Origin: Actinomycetes bacterium
GTDB lineage: Bacteria > Actinomycetota > Acidimicrobiia > Acidimicrobiales > Microtrichaceae
Assembly: GCA_023427825.1 (NCBI GenBank)
Contig: JAEZAI010000397.1
Span: 1 to 5,197, forward strand
Direction: 5' to 3'
Length of the DNA stretch: 5,197 nucleotides
Shown: piece after piece, positions 1 through 5,197 of the stretch
How positions within the stretch are numbered: the first letter of the stretch is position 1
How the letters are laid out: each line of letters starts with the position of its first letter
Notes under the pieces: generated by a model
What the model saw: the letters and a program-made list of their open reading frames with translations, nothing else
What the model was told of the DNA's origin: nothing
The model's database searches: none
Made by a program: the position numbers and the translations under genes

Positions 1-1
1 C

Positions 2-358
2 GGCGGCTCCGACTCGTGCTGCCTCGCCGGTGGTGGCGGTGGCGGTGGCGGCGGTGGCGCCGGTGGCGGTGGTGGCGGTGCCGGCGGTGGCGCCGGTGGC
101 CCGTCCATCGCGGTGCTCCACGTGGGCGTCGGCTCGCTGACCAACACGGCGAGCTCCCAGTCCCGTCCGGCGCTGACCGCCCAGGGCGGCCTCGGCGGCG
201 CGGCGGCGGCTGCTGCCAACTCCGGTGTCGGCGGCTTCGGCAACGACACCGGTGGCGACGGCGGCAGCGGGGCCGTCGGCAAGGTGGGTCCGGCGGGGAC
301 CAACGGACCGAACGGCCAGCTGTTCCGCATCTGGGACAACGGCACCACCACCAGCTGA
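2..358 (+). CDS. Glycine-rich secreted/surface protein, C-terminal fragment (5' end outside window)
   Basis: An open frame enters from the left edge and ends at TGA 356-358, leaving 118 residues of a longer protein. Residues 10-33 are almost pure Gly with scattered Ala. Next comes a short beta-like stretch (PSIAVLHVGVGSLTNTAS, residues 34-51), a second Gly/Ala/Asn/Asp-rich stretch (62-105) and a more ordinary C-terminus (QLFRIWDNGTTTS). Gly-rich loops alternating with short hydrophobic strands are typical of large secreted beta-helix or PGRS-like proteins of actinobacteria and myxobacteria. Two adjacent Cys (residues 6-7) precede the Gly tract. The frame is supported by the sensible C-terminus and by the next gene's ribosome binding site just 8 nt after the stop. 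Other frames here give Arg/Trp-rich nonsense. No signal peptide or anchor can be seen because the N-terminus is missing. Function is unknown; co-transcription with the lipoprotein downstream is likely. Confidence 0.72.
   Translation, partial: GGSDSCCLAGGGGGGGGGGAGGGGGGAGGGAGGPSIAVLHVGVGSLTNTASSQSRPALTAQGGLGGAAAAAANSGVGGFGNDTGGDGGSGAVGKVGPAGTNGPNGQLFRIWDNGTTTS
29..100 (+). repeat. Low-complexity GGT/GGC tract encoding polyglycine
   Basis: This 72-nt run is made almost only of GGT, GGC and GCC codons and encodes 24 consecutive Gly/Ala residues of the glycine-rich protein. Such a tract can change length by slippage and can be mis-assembled from short reads, so the exact number of repeats should be treated with caution. 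Confidence 0.8.
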
Positions 359-365
359 CCCCCTC

Positions 366-372
366 GGAAGGA
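366..372 (+). promoter_or_regulatory. Ribosome binding site for the beta-repeat lipoprotein
   Basis: GGAAGGA lies 5 nt before GTG 378-380. It fixes the start at this GTG: the frame is open further upstream, to at least 225, but those codons overlap the glycine-rich gene, and a signal peptide begins directly at the GTG. Confidence 0.75.
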
Positions 373-377
373 ACGCC

Positions 378-2405
378 GTGACCACGATCAAGCGGCGGCT
401 CGGATCCGCCACACTCGCCCTCGCGATGCTCACCACGGTGGTGGCCGCGTGCTCCACCCCACCCGGCGTACCGACGCCCACGACCCTCCCGCAGCAACAG
501 CTGTGCGAGGTGTGGGACAAGGTCGAGGAGGCGCCGGCGCTCGACGCCGAGGCCGTCCTGGTCAAGGACGACGTCGTCGCGCTCGCCGACGACACCACGT
601 TGACCGGGTCGAGCTGCACCGCGTCGAACGCCAAGATCGCGCTCGACGGCGCCACGCTCGCCGAGGGCGAGGAGGTCCTCTCCGAGCTGGACGAGGGCAA
701 GACCGACGTCGTCGCCGCCGTCACCGGCGAGGAGATCGCCGCCGGCGAGCCGGTGCTCGAGAACGTCACCGTCAACGCGCTGTCGGCCGAGCTCGGCATC
801 TTCAACGGCGCCTTCGGCATCCGGCTCCGCGGCAACGTCAACATCACGCTGTCGGGCGTCACGTCGACGATCGGCTTCGTCGGCACGCTCAACGACCTGG
901 ACAACTGGTCCATCCAGCTGTCGTCGACCGGCTTCACGATCCCGGGCATGACGGTCACGCCGGTCACGTTCTCCGGCACCCTCACGGTCACCCACGGTCA
1001 GCCGTCGCTCGACCTCACCGCCAACGCGTCGAACGTCAAGGTCGGCGACGTCTCGGTGACCGGTGCGTCGATCCACCTCAAGGCGTCGCCCACCGCCGGC
1101 GTGTCCGCCTCGGTGGCCGGCACCATCAAGGTCGGTCCCAGCACCGCCAGCGGCTCCGTGGCCGTCGAGTTCGACCGTGCCGGCGCGATCGTCTCGGCCA
1201 AGGCCGACATCTCCGCCCGCCTCCAGGGCACGCAGGCCGGCGGCAAGAAGATCGACCTCACGGGTCAGCTCAAGATCGACGGCAACGCGACCGAGACGGC
1301 GATCAGCTTCAGCGGCTCCGGCATCGTCGGCGACCTGCAGGTGAACGAGGCCAACGGCTCGCTCACGCTCGCCACCAACAAGGCCACCTTCGTCGGCGTC
1401 CTCGACGTCGTCCAGGGCGCCAACACGGTCCGGTTCAACGGCTCGATCGTGTGGGACGGCATCACCGCCTACACGCCGTTCCTCCAGCTCCAGGGCGCCG
1501 GTGAGATCTCCGGCACGCTGGATGACGGCTCCACCTTCGCGGTGAAGGGCTCGCTCTCCACCGAGGTCATCGGCGGCCAGCTGCGTGCGGTCGTCGCCGG
1601 CGACTTCCAGGTCGGCACGCTCAAGGCGGCGGGCTCGGCCATCGTCGAGACCAACGGCAACACCACCCGCCTCGAGCTCGACGCCCAGCTCAAGGACACC
1701 GGCTTCGCAGCGACTCTGACCGGCGTGGTCGAGATCACCGACGGTCGGGCCGAGCTCGTCGAGCTCAACGCCGGCATCACCGGCCAGGTCCGCCTGGGCG
1801 ACGTGACGCTGAGCGGCGCCAACCTGAACGTCACCAGCCGCTACGGCGCTCCGCTGAACATCTCCTTCAGCGGCCGACTCGACGTCGGCAACCGGGCGAC
1901 CCTGGTCGGCTCGATCGGCGCCAGCTTCGGCCCGAACGGCACGCTGCTGCGGCTCGAGGGCCAGCTGAGCGGTTCGATGCTGCTCGACACCTGGGGCATC
2001 GTCGACTTCTCGGGCTCCGTCGTGGCGAACCCCGAGCAGGTCACCCTCACCGGTGCCGGCGGCGTCCACCTCATCAACTTCCCGCTCGGCATCCAGTTCA
2101 GCGGGTCGTTCACGTCCCGCCTGGACCAGCCGACCTGGTCGCTCAACGGCCAGGGCAAGTTCCGCCTCGGCCCGATCGACGTGGCGTCGGCCCGTCTGAG
2201 CCTCTCCCAGACGGCGGGCATGAAGGCCACCCGGGTGGGCTTCTACTTCACGATCCTCTTCATCCCCACGTACCTGGAGGCGGACGTCTACCTGAAGTCC
2301 ACCGGCGGGTGCGATCGGATCCACCTGACGGGTGGCAGCTTCCTGGCCCGGCCGATCGCGGCCGGCCTGCTGCCGGGCGTCGTGGGGTGCCCGGTCAGCT
2401 ACTGA
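378..2405 (+). CDS. Lipoprotein built of divergent beta-strand repeats, unknown function
   Basis: This gene encodes 675 aa from GTG 378. The N-terminus is a lipoprotein signal: basic TIKRR (residues 3-7), a hydrophobic core and a lipobox V-A-A-C with Cys25 as the predicted lipidated residue. A Thr/Pro-rich linker follows (about 26-40), then an acidic region (about 43-130, e.g. EGEEVLSELDEG) with Cys43 and Cys80. From about 130 to 640 it is Gly/Thr/Ser/Val-rich with alternating hydrophobics, as in a long beta-solenoid, beta-sheet array or lipid-binding groove. One motif recurs: NVKVGDVSVTGASIHL (219-234), DFQVGTLKAAGSAIVE (409-424), QVRLGDVTLSGANLNV (470-485) and KFRLGPIDVASARLSL (594-609); weaker copies start near 249 and 315. 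Cys645 and Cys671 near the C-terminus could pair. I see no catalytic motif and do not recognise the family. It sits 19 nt after the glycine-rich gene, suggesting one transcript. An adhesive, structural or lipid-carrier role is speculation; export and lipid anchoring are better supported. Confidence 0.85.
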   Translation: MTTIKRRLGSATLALAMLTTVVAACSTPPGVPTPTTLPQQQLCEVWDKVEEAPALDAEAVLVKDDVVALADDTTLTGSSCTASNAKIALDGATLAEGEEVLSELDEGKTDVVAAVTGEEIAAGEPVLENVTVNALSAELGIFNGAFGIRLRGNVNITLSGVTSTIGFVGTLNDLDNWSIQLSSTGFTIPGMTVTPVTFSGTLTVTHGQPSLDLTANASNVKVGDVSVTGASIHLKASPTAGVSASVAGTIKVGPSTASGSVAVEFDRAGAIVSAKADISARLQGTQAGGKKIDLTGQLKIDGNATETAISFSGSGIVGDLQVNEANGSLTLATNKATFVGVLDVVQGANTVRFNGSIVWDGITAYTPFLQLQGAGEISGTLDDGSTFAVKGSLSTEVIGGQLRAVVAGDFQVGTLKAAGSAIVETNGNTTRLELDAQLKDTGFAATLTGVVEITDGRAELVELNAGITGQVRLGDVTLSGANLNVTSRYGAPLNISFSGRLDVGNRATLVGSIGASFGPNGTLLRLEGQLSGSMLLDTWGIVDFSGSVVANPEQVTLTGAGGVHLINFPLGIQFSGSFTSRLDQPTWSLNGQGKFRLGPIDVASARLSLSQTAGMKATRVGFYFTILFIPTYLEADVYLKSTGGCDRIHLTGGSFLARPIAAGLLPGVVGCPVSY

Positions 2406-2424
2406 CCTGACAGGTTCCGAACGA

Positions 2425-2458
2425 CGGCACCGTCCCCCGCGCACCGGGGGCCGTGCCG
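2425..2458. terminator. GC-rich hairpin between convergent genes, possible bidirectional terminator
   Basis: CGGCAC (2425-2430) pairs with GTGCCG (2453-2458). After a small internal loop, CCCCCG (2434-2439) pairs with CGGGGG (2445-2450) around a 5-nt loop. The hairpin starts 20 nt after the lipoprotein stop and also lies downstream of the phosphoesterase stop on the other strand. Neither side has a T-tract, so it is not a textbook intrinsic terminator, although many proposed actinobacterial terminators lack one. Confidence 0.5.
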
Positions 2459-2466
2459 CGTTCCGG

Positions 2467-2499
2467 GTCGATCAGGCGGGATCGACCGACGTGGTCGGT
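2467..2499. terminator. Two adjacent small inverted repeats at the 3' end of the phosphoesterase gene
   Basis: GTCGATC (2467-2473) pairs with GATCGAC (2480-2486) around a 6-nt loop. ACCGAC (2485-2490) pairs with GTCGGT (2494-2499) around a 3-nt loop. The arms overlap by two bases, so the two hairpins would compete. The second abuts the minus-strand stop codon (2499-2501). They may help end transcription or protect the 3' end of the phosphoesterase mRNA. There is no T-tract. Confidence 0.35.
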
Positions 2500-3782
2500 C
2501 AGACGGGGAAGCCCTGGGTCTGCGCGCTGACGACCACGCGCTTCCAGATCGAGTCCAGCCACGTGGCGCTGCAGTCCTGGACCTGGAACTCGGGCAGCTG
2601 CCAGCGGTGCACGTCCAGGTCCGGTGTGCCGCCGAGGTCGAGCCCCTCGGCCAGGTTGTTCGCCGCGGCGTCGCGCGGCGCCAGCGGCGGCAGGTCCCAC
2701 GACCACTCGATCATCTTGAGCACGGACGTGTGGTCGTAGACCCCGTGGGCCACGTGCCCGCGCTTGGCGATCGGCGACGCCACCAGGCAGGGCACGCGGA
2801 AGCCGCGCAGCGCGCTGTCGGCGATGGCGTCGGGCGCCTCCTCCGGCACCACGTGGTCGTAGAAGCCGCCCCACTCGTCGAAGTTCACGATCAGGACCGT
2901 GCGCTCCCAGTTGGGCGAGTTGGTGACGGCCTCGTAGATCTCGTGCAGGAACTCGCACCCGGCGCGGATGTCGGACACCGGGTGGTAGTCCGCGGATGTC
3001 CCGGTCGGCCAGGGGAGCAGGAACCGCGGGTCGATGAAGCTGACGTTGGCGAGCCGGCCCGCCGCCGCGTCCTGCTTGAACTGGTCCACGGTCCTGGTGA
3101 TGAAGAGGTGGCGCAGGCCGAGCAGCGCGGAGAACGGGGCATCGGAGAAGTAGTAGCGGCCCTCGAGCCCGGCGTCGGCCAGCCGGTCCCAGATCGTCGG
3201 CAGCGTCGAGATCTCGACGGTGTTCGTGAGCCGGTCGGTGCGTCCGCAGTGGGCGAAGAACCGGTTCGGGAACGTCGGGCCCATGGTGGCGGCGAAGTAG
3301 CGGTCGCACACCGTCCACGCCGGCGCGGCGTCGCCCCAGAACAGCAGCTGGTCCTGCTCGAAGTAGCCGATCGGGAACGTGTCGGGCGCGTCGAACAGGA
3401 ACCCGTCCGCCGCGCCGTCGTTGAACTGCACCTTGCCCGCGGCGTAGCTGTGGCCGGGGTCCGCCATGTCGCACGCGGCGTACTCGGCGAGCCGGTGGGT
3501 CGGGTGCTCGACGCCCTCGCCGTCGACGTAGGTGAGGCCGGCCTGCACGCCGTCCGCCCCGGGCAGCCAGCCGAGGAAGTGGTCGAAGGAGCGGTTCTCC
3601 ATCATCACGACCACGATGTGGTCGTAGCCGGCGTCCGCCGCGTTGCCCCGTCGCACCACTGGTCCCGGCGCCGGGGCGCACCCTGTGGCGCCCGCTCCGA
3701 CCGCGGCCATGCCGGCCAGCGCGGCCGAGCCCTGCAGGAACCTCCGTCGGTCGACGCGACGCGCCCCGCCTGCTCCGTCCAT
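2499..3782 (-). CDS. Tat-exported phosphoesterase, phospholipase C / acid phosphatase AcpA family
   Basis: This gene encodes 427 aa and is predicted to hydrolyse phosphate mono- or diesters, such as phospholipid head groups, outside the membrane. The N-terminus carries a twin-arginine motif (DRRRFLQ, residues 11-17), a hydrophobic stretch and A-T-G-C ending at Cys35, so it may be a Tat lipoprotein. Family motifs follow in order: [10 protein letters not shown] (62-71), DPGH (His111), GPTFPNR (Thr170 at the Ser/Thr nucleophile position), TIWDRL, YHP (His267), [11 protein letters not shown] (Asp302, Glu303) and YDHTS (His351). By comparison with AcpA, Glu62/Asn63, Thr170 and Asp302/Glu303 would form the metal and nucleophile site. 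The C-terminus also fits the family ([18 protein letters not shown]). It lacks the extra C-terminal domains of long PlcH-type enzymes. The ATG at 3782-3780 is chosen because AGGGGGAG lies 7 nt upstream and the Tat signal follows at once; the frame stays open far upstream, but only as antisense of zwf. The substrate cannot be deduced. Confidence 0.93.
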   Translation of the reverse strand: MDGAGGARRVDRRRFLQGSAALAGMAAVGAGATGCAPAPGPVVRRGNAADAGYDHIVVVMMENRSFDHFLGWLPGADGVQAGLTYVDGEGVEHPTHRLAEYAACDMADPGHSYAAGKVQFNDGAADGFLFDAPDTFPIGYFEQDQLLFWGDAAPAWTVCDRYFAATMGPTFPNRFFAHCGRTDRLTNTVEISTLPTIWDRLADAGLEGRYYFSDAPFSALLGLRHLFITRTVDQFKQDAAAGRLANVSFIDPRFLLPWPTGTSADYHPVSDIRAGCEFLHEIYEAVTNSPNWERTVLIVNFDEWGGFYDHVVPEEAPDAIADSALRGFRVPCLVASPIAKRGHVAHGVYDHTSVLKMIEWSWDLPPLAPRDAAANNLAEGLDLGGTPDLDVHRWQLPEFQVQDCSATWLDSIWKRVVVSAQTQGFPV

Positions 3783-3789
3783 CGCCGTG

Positions 3790-3797
3790 CTCCCCCT
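3790..3797 (-). promoter_or_regulatory. Ribosome binding site of the phosphoesterase gene
   Basis: On the minus strand AGGGGGAG lies 7 nt before the ATG at 3782. It decides the start against the long open extension of the same frame through the zwf region. Confidence 0.7.
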
Positions 3798-3803
3798 GCC
3801 TGC

Positions 3804-3823
3804 CCCGCCGTCCCCTCGGCGGG
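3804..3823. repeat. Perfect 7-bp inverted repeat in the phosphoesterase leader
   Basis: CCCGCCG (3804-3810) and CGGCGGG (3817-3823) flank a 6-nt loop (TCCCCT on the plus strand, AGGGGA on the minus strand). It lies 6 nt upstream of the phosphoesterase ribosome binding site. If transcribed, it would form a stable leader hairpin whose loop resembles a Shine-Dalgarno sequence. GC-rich DNA produces such repeats by chance fairly often. Confidence 0.45.
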
Positions 3824-3826
3824 CGC

Positions 3827-3857
3827 CCACCACGACGGTACAACCGTCCGGTGGTGG
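3827..3857. repeat. 31-bp imperfect inverted repeat in the divergent promoter region
   Basis: CCACCAC (3827-3833) pairs with GTGGTGG (3851-3857). Inside it, GACGGT (3834-3839) pairs with ACCGTC (3843-3848) around the loop ACA, and only C3849 and G3850 are unpaired. That gives 13 base pairs in 31 nt, in the 114-nt gap between divergent genes. It could be an operator serving one or both promoters, or an RNA hairpin in the phosphoesterase leader. I do not recognise a known regulator's site. Confidence 0.5.
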
Positions 3858-3882
3858 CGGTCCTGCCGACCGCGGAGCCCGG

Positions 3883-3888
3883 TAGCGT
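3883..3888 (+). promoter_or_regulatory. Possible -10 element for leaderless zwf transcription
   Basis: TAGCGT fits the actinobacterial -10 pattern TANNNT and ends 8 nt before the zwf ATG, so transcription could begin at or next to the start codon. This agrees with the absence of a Shine-Dalgarno sequence at normal spacing; the nearest purine-rich piece, GGAG, is about 20 nt away. No convincing -35 box is visible. Confidence 0.3.
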
Positions 3889-3896
3889 CGTCGCCC

Positions 3897-5197
3897 ATGA
3901 GCGCGACCGACGCCGACGCCCTCGTCCTCTTCGGCATCACGGGCGACCTGGCCTACAAGAAGCTGTTCCCGTCGCTGTACTCGCTCGTCGAGCAGCGGCG
4001 CCTCAACGGACCGATCATCGGCGTGGCGTCCTCGGACCTGTCGCTCGACGAGATGCAGCGACGCATCCGCAGCTCGCTGATCGACGCCCACGTCGCCATC
4101 GACGAGAGCGTGCTGTCCGACCTGTTCGGACGGCTCGACTACATCTCCGGCGACTACCGGGCCGACGACACGTTCGACCGTCTGAAGACGGCGCTCGGCG
4201 ACGCCACGCTCGCGGTGTGCTACCTGGCCATCCCGCCGTCGATGTTCGAGACGGTGGTCGAGGGCCTCGCTCGTGTGGGCATCACCGACACCGCACGCAT
4301 CGTGCTCGAGAAGCCGTTCGGCCGCGACCTGGCGTCGGCCGAGGAGCTCAACCGGATCGTGCTCGCCCGCCTGCCCGAGGAGCGGGTGTTCCGCATCGAC
4401 CACTTCGTCGGCAAGGAGCCCGTCCTCAACCTGCTGGTGTTCCGGTTCGCCAACTCGCTGCTCGAGCCGATCTGGAACCGCCGCCACATCGCCCGGGTGG
4501 AGATCACCATGGCGGAGCAGTTCGACGTGCAGGGCCGCGGCAAGTTCTACGACACCGTCGGCGCCCTCCGCGACGTGGTGCAGAACCACCTGCTCCACAT
4601 GCTCTGCCTGCTCGCCATGGAGCCGCCGGTCTCCGAGGACGCCGACGCCCTGCGCGACGAGTACACGAAGGTGCTGAAGGCCACGCGGGTCGTCGACCCG
4701 ATGTCGGTGGTGCGGGGTCAGTACGAGGGCTACCTGGACGAGCCCGGCGTGGCCCTCACGTCGGACACCGAGACGTTCGTCGCCATGCGGCTCGAGATCG
4801 ACAACTGGCGGTGGGCCGGCGTCCCGTTCCTGATCCGAGCCGGCAAGTCCATGCCGCTCACCGCCACCGAGGCGGTCGTCACGCTCCGGGAGCCGCCCCG
4901 GCCGCTGTTCGCCGGACCGGTCGACGATCCCGAGCCCAACCGGTTCCGGTTCCGGCTCGGTCCCGACTCGTTCCTGCGAATCGAGATGCAGGCCAAGGTG
5001 CCCGGCGAGCAGATGGCGAGCCGGACGGTCGACCTGGACGTGGACGAGCGCCACGCCATCGGCGGCGCGCCGGCCTACGAGCGGCTGCTCGGCGACGTCA
5101 TCGAGGGCGACTCACGGCTGTTCGCGCGGCAGGACACGGTGGAGGAGGCGTGGGGGGGGGGGGGGGCGGGCGGCGCCCCCCCCCCCCCCCCCCCCGG
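3897..5197 (+). CDS. zwf: Glucose-6-phosphate 1-dehydrogenase, truncated at the window end
   Basis: The enzyme oxidises glucose 6-phosphate to 6-phosphogluconolactone with NAD(P)+, the first step of the oxidative pentose phosphate pathway, in the cytoplasm. Starting at ATG 3897, the nucleotide-binding motif is [11 protein letters not shown] (residues 13-23). EKPFG is at 138-142, the active-site signature RIDHFVGKE at 166-174 (Asp168, His169, Lys173), QNHLLHM holds catalytic His231, and [13 protein letters not shown] contains Lys317. Near the end come YERLLGD, LFARQD and VEEAW. These match a Zwf subgroup I associate with actinobacteria and some other phyla, with a GxTGDLAYK-type start. Ser45 sits where classic enzymes have the Arg that binds the NADP 2'-phosphate. 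There is no stop codon before the edge. Family similarity ends at Trp419 (5151-5153); the remaining codons come from homopolymer runs and should not be believed. A short C-terminal piece is missing. The gene is divergent from the phosphoesterase gene and its downstream partners are not visible. Confidence 0.93.
   Translation, partial: MSATDADALVLFGITGDLAYKKLFPSLYSLVEQRRLNGPIIGVASSDLSLDEMQRRIRSSLIDAHVAIDESVLSDLFGRLDYISGDYRADDTFDRLKTALGDATLAVCYLAIPPSMFETVVEGLARVGITDTARIVLEKPFGRDLASAEELNRIVLARLPEERVFRIDHFVGKEPVLNLLVFRFANSLLEPIWNRRHIARVEITMAEQFDVQGRGKFYDTVGALRDVVQNHLLHMLCLLAMEPPVSEDADALRDEYTKVLKATRVVDPMSVVRGQYEGYLDEPGVALTSDTETFVAMRLEIDNWRWAGVPFLIRAGKSMPLTATEAVVTLREPPRPLFAGPVDDPEPNRFRFRLGPDSFLRIEMQAKVPGEQMASRTVDLDVDERHAIGGAPAYERLLGDVIEGDSRLFARQDTVEEAWGGGGAGGAPPPPPP
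5152..5197. other. Homopolymer G and C runs at the window end, probable artefact
   Basis: Fifteen G (5152-5166), a short GC mix (5167-5175), then twenty C (5176-5195) and GG. The runs replace zwf coding sequence immediately after the conserved VEEAW motif, where relatives continue with ordinary sequence. The poly-G and poly-C arms are complementary, as expected of a sequencing or assembly error at a contig end. A biological repeat is less likely because it would destroy a core metabolic enzyme. Confidence 0.75.

Noticed and set aside
29..100. Tandem repeat considered as a CRISPR-like or minisatellite element
   Set aside because: There are no unique spacers or constant repeat unit; the tract is explained by polyglycine codons.
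225..377. N-terminal extension of the lipoprotein frame
   Set aside because: It overlaps the glycine-rich coding frame and would bury the signal peptide; the ribosome binding site at 366-372 supports GTG 378.
16..381. Plus-strand Arg/Trp-rich frame at the left edge
   Set aside because: This is a shifted reading of the GGT/GGC repeat; the polyglycine frame ends in a sensible C-terminus and is spaced well from the next gene.
449..1504. His/Arg-rich plus-strand frame inside the lipoprotein gene
   Set aside because: Its composition is that of a +1/+2 shadow of GC-rich coding DNA. It has no ribosome binding site and no recognisable domain.
2395..3843. 482-codon minus-strand frame overlapping the phosphoesterase
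   Set aside because: It is an Arg/Gly-rich frame-shifted shadow; all conserved motifs lie in the other frame.
4273..4677. Ser/Cys-rich 134-aa plus-strand frame inside zwf
   Set aside because: Overlaps the well-conserved Zwf active-site region in another frame and shows no motifs.
3783..5054. Long minus-strand open frame continuing upstream of the phosphoesterase start through zwf
   Set aside because: It is the antisense of zwf, held open by high GC. The translation is His/Glu/Arg-rich with no family motifs, while a good ribosome binding site and Tat signal mark the real start at 3782.
5152..5197. Poly-G/poly-C stem considered as a replicon or telomere-like end
   Set aside because: It interrupts zwf exactly within its conserved C-terminus and has homopolymer arms only, so an artefact is the simpler explanation.

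Overview
The window is very GC-rich, with third codon positions almost all G or C, and reads as chromosomal DNA from a high-GC actinobacterium. The glucose-6-phosphate dehydrogenase subtype and the glycine-rich secreted protein would suit a lineage such as Acidimicrobiia. That assignment is inference from gene character, because there is no rRNA or phylogenetic marker here. Codon use looks uniform across the genes, and I see no transposase, tRNA, CRISPR array, phage gene or other sign of recent transfer.

Layout: (1) Positions 2-358 (+) hold the 3' end of a glycine-rich, probably secreted protein. (2) After a 19-nt gap with a clear ribosome binding site, positions 378-2405 (+) encode a 675-aa lipoprotein. 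It consists almost entirely of divergent beta-strand repeats and belongs to no family I recognise. (3) Positions 2406-2498 separate two convergent genes and contain hairpins that could stop transcription from both sides. (4) Positions 2499-3782 (-) encode a 427-aa Tat-exported phosphoesterase of the phospholipase C / AcpA family. (5) Positions 3783-3896 are a divergent intergenic region with two inverted repeats. (6) From 3897 (+) a cytoplasmic glucose-6-phosphate dehydrogenase (zwf) runs into the window end. Its recognisable sequence stops at codon 419 and is replaced by long runs of G and C that look like an assembly or sequencing artefact.

How the genes relate: the first two are probably co-transcribed and both products act outside the membrane, so a shared envelope or surface role is plausible but unproven. 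The phosphoesterase is a separately transcribed envelope enzyme that would cleave phosphate esters or phospholipid head groups. Zwf feeds the oxidative pentose phosphate pathway and is transcribed divergently from the phosphoesterase.

I found no clear new multi-gene system. The most novel item is the beta-repeat lipoprotein and its glycine-rich partner. The next most interesting are the 31-bp inverted repeat between the phosphoesterase gene and zwf, and the unusual residue at the expected NADP-phosphate contact of Zwf.
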